Shown here: positions 56,601 through 64,000 of the stretch, piece after piece
Layout of the letters: each line of letters starts with the position of its first letter
How positions within the stretch are numbered: position 1 is the first letter of the stretch
DNA from: Styela clava
Taxonomy: Eukaryota > Chordata > Ascidiacea > Stolidobranchia > Styelidae
Length of the DNA stretch: 64,000 nt
Direction: 5' to 3'
Assembly: GCF_964204865.1 (NCBI RefSeq)
Contig: NC_135252.1
Span: 13,847,383-13,911,382 of the forward strand
Notes under the pieces: model-generated
Told to the model about the DNA's origin: nothing
Seen by the model: the letters and a program-made list of their open reading frames with translations, nothing else
Databases searched by the model: none
Position numbers and translations under genes: made by a program

Positions 56601-59600
56601 AGTTTGAGCAACGCTATAATTTAAAGAAAATCATAGTAATATCGAGAATCTAGATCGAGGGTGCAAAGGTTAAATATGCATTGTCATGTGTCGGAAATGG
56701 CACGAAAACGAATAAAGTCCCATGATTCTTCAAAAAACACCAGAGTGGTTCAGCACATCAGTTGGAAATACTACAATACCAATGTATACCAATGAAAAAT
56801 TCGATGTAAGGCATAGGAAGTGCGAGTGACATTGAACATATGTTATGACTTTACAATCAGGAACATTAAATTGATAAACAAATTGACGCGCGCTTGAAAA
56901 ATATATACTCTCCGGGATATGGTAGTACCTTGAACCAACGAGCCCAATCAAATGCCGTTGTCGAAATATCCCACAAGTGCAACGAATATATCGTTTTGGA
57001 GAAAGTTTGGGTACAATCACGTCAACACCAACTAAAATGAAAGGTTTTGAAAACCAAATACATCTAATTTTTTAGATACATCTGCTAAAGTAAAGGAAGG
57101 AATAATCCAATATGACTATATATTAAATACTTGGTGATCAACGACTTGCCCAATGCGATGCCAGAAATCATCAATTGGCGACCGCAAATGTGACAATTGA
57201 TGGCGATGAAAACAACATAACTCGGTATAGCCGTTATCCAAGTCGACGGAGACTTGTTAAGTTCAACGCTTGGCGTCATCAGCAAAACATACTATAATGG
57301 TATAAACCTATAGCAAGAGTAATATATTCAAATATTGATTCGAATTGTCGTCTTTGACCTTTGAAGAAAATTAGCAATCAAAAATGCGATTCACGGTATA
57401 TTAATTTCATGTTTTGGAAATACTCACTTGTGCGTCCCCAAACATACTTCTTGTACAAAAATGGACTATCTTCTGTTCCGTCATCTGATTCGAGAAATAT
57501 GGGCATTGTGCTTCTTACCATGCTATTGCACTTCAAACTTCTACTTTTATTGAATATCCGACCAACACGAACTCTGTATTAGCAGCATTTAGTCTAATAA
57601 TTATTTGGAGAAAACCAACCAAATCAGCTATTTCTTCGGGACGGAACTGAGGAAAAAATTGAATCGACAAAACAAGATTAATAATAATCAATAATCTGCC
57701 TCTGGCTTACTTTGAAGATAAAATTAGTACTTGCTATTATACAGCAATAACAGAAGTTGAGATTGAATATAACTTTGTTTTTGAAAACAGCGATAGCGAC
57801 AGCACAAATCGAACTAATAACTTATATACCAAATAACTTATGCTCTAGAAGAAACCAGATATGTAATCTTTAGCAAATAACTAAATACTTGCTAATATAT
57901 CAACTAATTAATCTCTAACAATACGACAATTTTAATATTACAGGTACAGTAGTATATTAATTATAGCTATAAACACGTCCACATTGTCACAGAATACGTA
58001 CTAAGTAAGCTCGACAGCCCTCGGCGGTGAGCATGTCGTACATCCGTTTCGCTTCTCTAAAACTAGAATTGAAAGTATCAGAACCCACTAACACGTGCCG
58101 TTAAGCCTAATGTGATAGAAAAAACGTTTTAAACAAGCGACAAGTGAAAGCGACAATGGAACGAAGAATAATCCACTTCAACTCAAAATACCTCGTACAC
58201 TCATAAGTTGTAAAACTGACAATCGCAAGACTGTGCGATGAATTGGAATAACCCATTTAAAGGGGTTATAGGCGAACGCGTGTCAAAATAACAAAAATTA
58301 TTTCACCCACTTCAGGATGATTTGCATTTTTATTTTATCTCCGCAACATACAGTAAACAAATTCGATGAGTTCACCGTGTAGATTACATCTTGGAGAAAA
58401 TAGGACTAAAATATAATTAAATTAACAGAAAGCGACGAAAATACAGTTCCCAGTTTATCTCTATATTATCTCCATATTAAATTGCAGAGATATCATAACT
58501 GTCTCTATTCTGGTGGTTTTTGTAATTATATCAGCGGTTATGCAATACTGATTATTACTAATTCCGTTGTTCAAATTCAAAAACTAGCCGACGCTAAAAT
58601 AATATTGAAAAATTTAAAATATGGAATATTTTATATATGAAAAATATATGTTCAACGTCTAATGCATTCGAGTAATAAATCCGTTTCGGCCTTGCTTCAA
58701 ATTACAATTACTTCAAATTTACGTCATTACTTGAAGACATCTAGTTTCATAGTAGAAAGTGCACATAATAGGTTACAACGATATTGTATTACCAAAATTT
58801 TCAGCTTCTAATTTCTCGATAACAAAGCCACAATATAATCGCCATAGCTGTTGGCAACGGAACAGAAATTGTTTTTATAGCAATAGAAATGTGTTTTTGA
58901 GCTATATAATAACGCATTTTACATTCTGTAGCTACTTTCGGAAAACACAATGGGCAAAACCTACAAAGATATTGAGCGACATTTGTAGACGAATGACGTG
59001 GTTTATATAATTTTATCAAATATTCTATAATCACATATAACGCTTACGACAATGAATTCCGACAATACATGATAAGCATCAACCTTTTGGGAAGAGCATG
59101 AAATGTGTGTGAATTGATAATGAATACTGATTTAGAGGTATTGCACAATTTCTCATATATATTATTATTTTATGACGGGAATACATTAGTGGTGGTATAG
59201 AACAAGGCTACTCAACTCCGAATCTGGACCGAGTATTGGAATTTGACCGCACCTAATTCTTTATTTTGGATCATAAGCCCCACTTTCGCAGTTTCCTTTC
59301 ATAAAATGACTTTTACAGTTTTAAATATATATATACGAAAAGAACTATAACCTCATAATAAGCAATCTTGATTTTCTAATAATCATTTGCCGACCGAGGA
59401 AGTGCGTGTTTGAGGTTGCCGAAATATAATTTCTAAAAAGACCGGAAACAAATAATTTTGAAGTTTTGTATGCGGATCTTTGGTAAAAATAGTTGAGTAG
59501 TCCTGGTATTGAACATCAGAAAAAATTCGTATTCCTCGGGATAATTCCACAATTACAATAGAATATGAGGTATAAAGAATCTCCATGAAACACAAGCCAT

Positions 59601-60298
59601 AAATATAACACTAAATTTGACAGTCATATATGTCACTTTTCTCCAACCTACCCCGATAAGGACTGTTTATAAAAAGAAAAAACACCATAACAACAACATG
59701 GAAATAAAGTTACAGGAGTAAGCAGTCATTTGCACTACGAAAATCTAAATGAAATAAGTGCTGCAGTAGTTCTCAAATTTTCGTGATTCGTCGTTCTATG
59801 CTTTTCTGAAAGACCACATACTTTTGCTTTCAACAAGTTCCCATAAGTTATTTCATGCGTCATGTTTAAAAGTAACAAGACAACAAACAAAAGCAAAAGA
59901 ATAATTGTATTGCAGTCAAAAATGTAACAAATCACACTCAATTTGCTCTACTCTACATAAATGTGGCCACCGAGAATGATACCCGTGAACGTAAAGACCT
60001 TTGCTCGTGTCCACAAGAGAACCGTTCCGCGGCCACCTAGTGGGACCGAGTATGGGAAACCCAGGGCTTGGGTGACGTAACTTGAATGTTCTCACATATT
60101 TAATTTATACTCATAAAAATGTAATTGATGCTAAAATAATATTCACGAGAGCTCTTTCCAACACCGTATGACTGTTGTTGTACAGTACAAATGTATGTAA
60201 AATGAGATTGAAATAGCATATACATATAACAATCTGGTTTAATCAAAAATCTACCAAAACTATGCGGCCTAATATCTTAAGAATAGTTAAACCCTTAC
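53661..60298. other. Intron or intergenic, no gene recognised
   Basis: 6.6 kb with no supported exon on either strand; frames are short and without domain patterns. It holds a hAT-type MITE at 59203-59505. If the exon at 60299-60635 belongs to the same transcription unit as the exons below 53.7 kb, this is an intron; otherwise it is intergenic and contains the promoter of the 50768-53660 exon. The 102-codon plus-strand frame at 55194-55502 is hydrophilic but has no splice or homology support. Confidence 0.5.
59203..59505. mobile_element. hAT-type MITE, 303 bp
   Basis: Ends CAAGGCTACTCAAC and GTTGAGTAGTCCTG are inverted repeats with one or two mismatches. Flanking GTATAGAA (59195-59202) and GTATTGAA (59506-59513) agree at seven of eight bases. 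Non-coding. Confidence 0.8.
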
Positions 60299-60635
60299 CT
60301 GAATCTTCATGTGTTTTGTCGTCAAAATTAGGTTCAACAACAGATATCCTAGTTTTCCTATCTTTACTAATAATATTTTTCGCATCGGGATTTCCCTTTT
60401 CTTTCGATATCGGAGGCAGTGGAGCAGTACGAAAAGAGTTAATTTTTGATTTCACATGGGCGTACTTCTTATTACGACGTAGCTTCGGTTGTGTAGGTGT
60501 AACATCCTTATTTGTCTGCTTCATAGGAGTTACCTTGCTTTCACCTTCCGAATCTGAGCCCAGGTAAGAACCGATGTAAACGGCTTTCTTCGGATTTCGC
60601 AAAGGAGGTAGCTGTATTAAATGTGGGTCTTTCAT
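60299..60635 (-). CDS. Candidate first coding exon (112 aa), possible distal DCLK3 5' exon
   Basis: Starts MKDPHLIQLPPLRNPKKAVY and is basic, Pro/Lys/Ser-rich, with an acidic YLGSDSEGE patch; it ends KTHEDSG at a strong donor TCAG|GTAAGG in phase 1. No known domain. The donor phase and the split Gly codon are the same as those of the exons at 46869-47079, 48710-49646 and 50768-53660. It could be a distal alternative first exon of the kinase gene or the start of an unrelated gene; the exon quality is good, the gene assignment weak. Confidence 0.5.
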
Positions 60636-63600
60636 TGGGCAGATTTCTACAACCTACGATCTACATTAGATTCCTGCAACTGAACAGCGATAAACGATGG
60701 AAACGTTACATTGTAATGCATTGTTCATTAATAAAGACAGCGAAACAATACAAGACGTTCTCAAACGCAAGTCATGGTTCGAACGCGTAGAACAACTCAA
60801 TCATTGAAGGTACGGTTTCTGAATACTGCCACTGCTACAAGATGAGTATTTTAACGCAAACCCGCTAAAACATTTACTTTAAAGAACGCTAACACTGATA
60901 CACCATTCTGGATGAAATGAGCAACAAGAGACATGAACAGTCCGTTGTCAAAAGAAATAAATTCAATGATTATAGGTTCGATCAATGAAATCAGTCGTCT
61001 TGAACGAAAGCAGGTATTCACAAATTTTAGCCAAATTGTAGATCTTGAAAGCATGGCAATGTAAACTATGAACGTAAATTGATAATATAAGGCAAAATAA
61101 AGGACGAGTTAATCGTCCAGTTATATTCAGTACACTGCCATAATCATATGACGAACTTAATAGCCGAGAAACATGCCAGTTCCCTATCAGAATTCACGAT
61201 AACAAATGTAACGAGCACATACATTATCGATTATCCGATTTCTGAAATCTTAATTGGTAATCGGATTCTGAACCGTGATCTCTTCTACTTCTCTGATTAA
61301 CATACATTACAACATCTATACACAAGTTATAATTCATTTTACCAAAACTACAGTCGCTAAATTTGGAAGAGCATCTTAATCGTTGTTGTACTTGCTCAGT
61401 TGAATGTACTAAGCACGAGCGAACTAAAAATTGACGATTCGTATATTCTTGATAGAACCTGAAGATCACTTACCGGTAAGTCTTATACTACTAATAACGG
61501 GACTTATTCGTCCTTGCTTTGGCAGTCTTGGACTGGTTTTTAGCAAGTATTTTAAGGTTACTTTTGAGTAGTTGGGGTTCAATATACATTTAGAAAAAAA
61601 TTAGAACTACAAAGCGACTTGACTGACAAATACATTGGTACAAGTTTGAAACCTCACTACAGTAGGTCATAGATATTCTCATCAATAATGCTATTACGAT
61701 TCCATTACAAATATCAAACCATATTCTTTTATTTGTTAATCTAACCCTTAGAAGACAATGTACAAAAAAGAGTTTCTTTACAACGTACCAAATCTGCGAA
61801 AATGAAAACGGGTTATTCTTGCTTTAGTTTTAATCAAATATTTGCACCCATTAACAGCGCTTTCAACCAAGATTTACAAGCTTTGTCACCGAAGACATAC
61901 AAATAGAGCATCTCCAAGGCGTCTGATAAAAACTAACATATCAATTCACCAAGTATGTGAATATAAAAACGAGTATAATATGGTCCCTTATTATGCCGCC
62001 TAAGCTCGATCTGAGCTTTGTTATGGAAACTATGGATGTTTTTTATAGTTTCATTCCACGTCAATGCAAATATTGTCACTCGCCCCTTGATTAAATATTA
62101 TCAACCTCAGAAACGCAGGGATATTTCTAATTCTATGTGGCTACAAAATGATAGGTCTGACAACCAGAGAAATAGGTTTTGATATTTTTTTGTGGACAGC
62201 AGAGGATATATATAACTTGATAGGATGTCGACTGCATAGGAATAGGCTGATAGCACACAGCTCCAACAAGAAAAATCGCATGCGAAACTGCACCAACAAT
62301 AGTGAGCGCTAAGGTACGTATGGTTAATAATTAAATTTTTGTAGCGTTTTAGTAAGAAGTTAAAAGTATAGTACATACTAGAAAATTTAGTTAAATAATC
62401 AACTAAATAATAAACAACACAACATAATAATAACAAAACCATCCATAGGTACACTTCGTGTCCCTTAAAAGGGAAGTTTTCATTGCCAGCACGTCTTACT
62501 GGTCTAGATTTGGGCTAGACTAGCGCACGGAACGGTGTATATCTGTACGAGGTACAATTGGTACTTATATACGGCTTGCTTTTGGCTAAGCTTTTTACGT
62601 GGGTAACTGATTAGTACCTTGCTTTGTACAAGCTCGTAATAATATAACAACACTTCCCTCGGCGTTGAAAAAATTCACAGATTATAAAAGAGAGGAACCA
62701 ATGTCGCTAGATGATGATAATGAGCTCGAAACTGTATCTTTCGATCAATAAGCGACGCCATTATTAAGTATTTTGAAATAAATAAAAAAGTAAGAATATA
62801 TTTTGGAAAAACGATCTCCACAAATGCTACCTTGTTATAATAAAGCGACAGACAGCGATGCTGTTAACTATATTCAGATTTAGTTTAGATTTTGCAGCGT
62901 TTTCGAAACAGTTCGGCTTAAGAGAAAATAGCAAATTTCCTTAATTACACGTGAAATACAAATATTTTTATAAACAGAAGGCAATAATTTATCACGGATA
63001 AGAAAAACCGTTCTTAAAATCTTACCAATACTAGTTATGAGAATCTTGCCTATGAGCCATAATGTTTCTATTCTCAAAATCAAGTTTATAAACAACGATG
63101 CGTGGATCATGTTCAAATTGTATTTTGAGGAGATATCTTTCATGTTTTAAATGATCGTTCAAAAAATTGCCGTTGCCAAAATTTGAAAATTTGAAAATTG
63201 AAAAATTACGAAATCTATTTTCTTATTTAGGAAATAGCAAAGGTGAAACACGGGAAGTTGAGGAGGAGTGAATACATGAAGTACTAAAATGCTTTAAAAT
63301 TTTCAGCGATAAAACTAGAAATTCGCAATCCTTAGTTGTTCAGATATTGCTTTTCAGAGGTCACATTGAAAACATCAAAATGTACAATTCCTTTTATTTT
63401 TCAATTTTATTGCACAAATGAGAAATATTCTAACAGATAGCAGGTGATTAATGATGCTGTATAAGACAATGTCGATGTCGTTTTGTTATTTGTGTAAATG
63501 TATCAGAGTTTCATTCGATCATATTTTATCGATATCACAATACAATAAAAGTCATAAGCGGTTCAAATCACTACGATCGCCTCGACTCATACCGCTTATG

Positions 63601-64000
63601 ATTAACACACAAACTTGTTACCATGACAACGATGACCGCCTTTGTGGTCACAACTCAATATTTTAAGGGCACAAAATATTTCTGGCCACAGTTAAAAAGC
63701 GATGACGATCTATAGAGTCGTCCTTATTATTGTATTAAGCTATCAACTACGTGTTTCTCGTCGAGGACTCGGTATTGAAAGGGGCATCCACTTCAAACGA
63801 GAAAACTTCGCCGCTAAACCCGTAGTAGGCATGTGATATGGGAATTCACGCAAGTAACGCGCCATCAACATAAGGAGATAATACGTTCACACCGATTTGA
63901 ATCGCGTCGTTTCTATTAATCAGGGGTGATTAATTGTTAATTCCGCTTCAATTGCCTTGAATTGCGTTGAAACTAAATCTCTTTCAAGTACATTGTAAAA
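60636..64000. other. Nothing recognised
   Basis: AT-rich DNA without a supported exon, RNA gene or element. The 115-codon minus-strand frame at 62107-62454 is Leu/Tyr/Cys-rich, like AT-rich random frames, and has no splice signals that I trust. The promoter of the 60299-60635 exon would lie at the left edge. Confidence 0.5.

Noticed and set aside
59980..60070. Possible hAT end near GGGAAACCCAGGG
   Set aside because: Only one end visible; no inverted partner or duplication found.
62107..62454. 115-codon minus-strand hydrophobic frame
   Set aside because: Cys/Tyr/Leu-rich without regular membrane segments; typical of AT-rich noise.

Overview
The window looks like invertebrate animal nuclear DNA, AT-rich at roughly one third GC by eye. 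Genes are split into short exons with GT/AG introns, and the spaces between are full of small DNA transposons. Chordate-type signals (a RhoD/RhoF-class GTPase and a kinase closer to vertebrate DCLK3 than to DCLK1/2) make a tunicate or related invertebrate deuterostome my best guess. That assignment is inference; no species call is possible from sequence alone.

Layout. (1) 1-8510, plus strand: a multi-exon extracellular/membrane protein with an Ig-like exon, EGF-like repeats and a zona pellucida (ZP) domain. It carries several reading-frame defects, and its introns hold a hAT-like relic, a Tc1/mariner-type foldback element, a tRNA-like SINE and an inverted copy of one of its own EGF exons. (2) 8511-14926: no convincing gene; small repeats only. 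(3) 14927-18234, plus strand: a complete four-exon Rho GTPase of the RhoF/RhoD type (229 aa). (4) 18235-24623: intergenic with hAT-type MITEs and older repeats. (5) 24624-26009 and 31269-32369, minus strand: two paralogous, apparently intronless 7-TM proteins sharing a C-terminal FNHNAV[FY]H signature. (6) 32646-34181: a hAT-type element with a nested repeat, then further MITEs to 39.6 kb. (7) 39674-47079, minus strand: a DCLK3-type doublecortin kinase whose 17 coding exons join in frame to 900 codons. (8) 48.7-60.6 kb, minus strand: several large exons coding for low-complexity protein. Their ends share the splice phase of the second DCLK3 exon, so they may be alternative or additional 5' exons of the kinase gene. 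(9) 60.6-64 kb: nothing recognised.

The most useful points for follow-up are: the possible multi-promoter DCLK3 locus; the decay of the ZP gene beside an inverted copy of its own exon; the paralogous pair of 7-TM proteins with a CREST-like histidine pattern; splice acceptors lying just upstream of the ATG of three genes (5'UTR introns or spliced-leader trans-splicing); and a set of MITEs with clean 8-bp target duplications. All exon boundaries were set by hand from splice consensus, phase continuity and protein family patterns.
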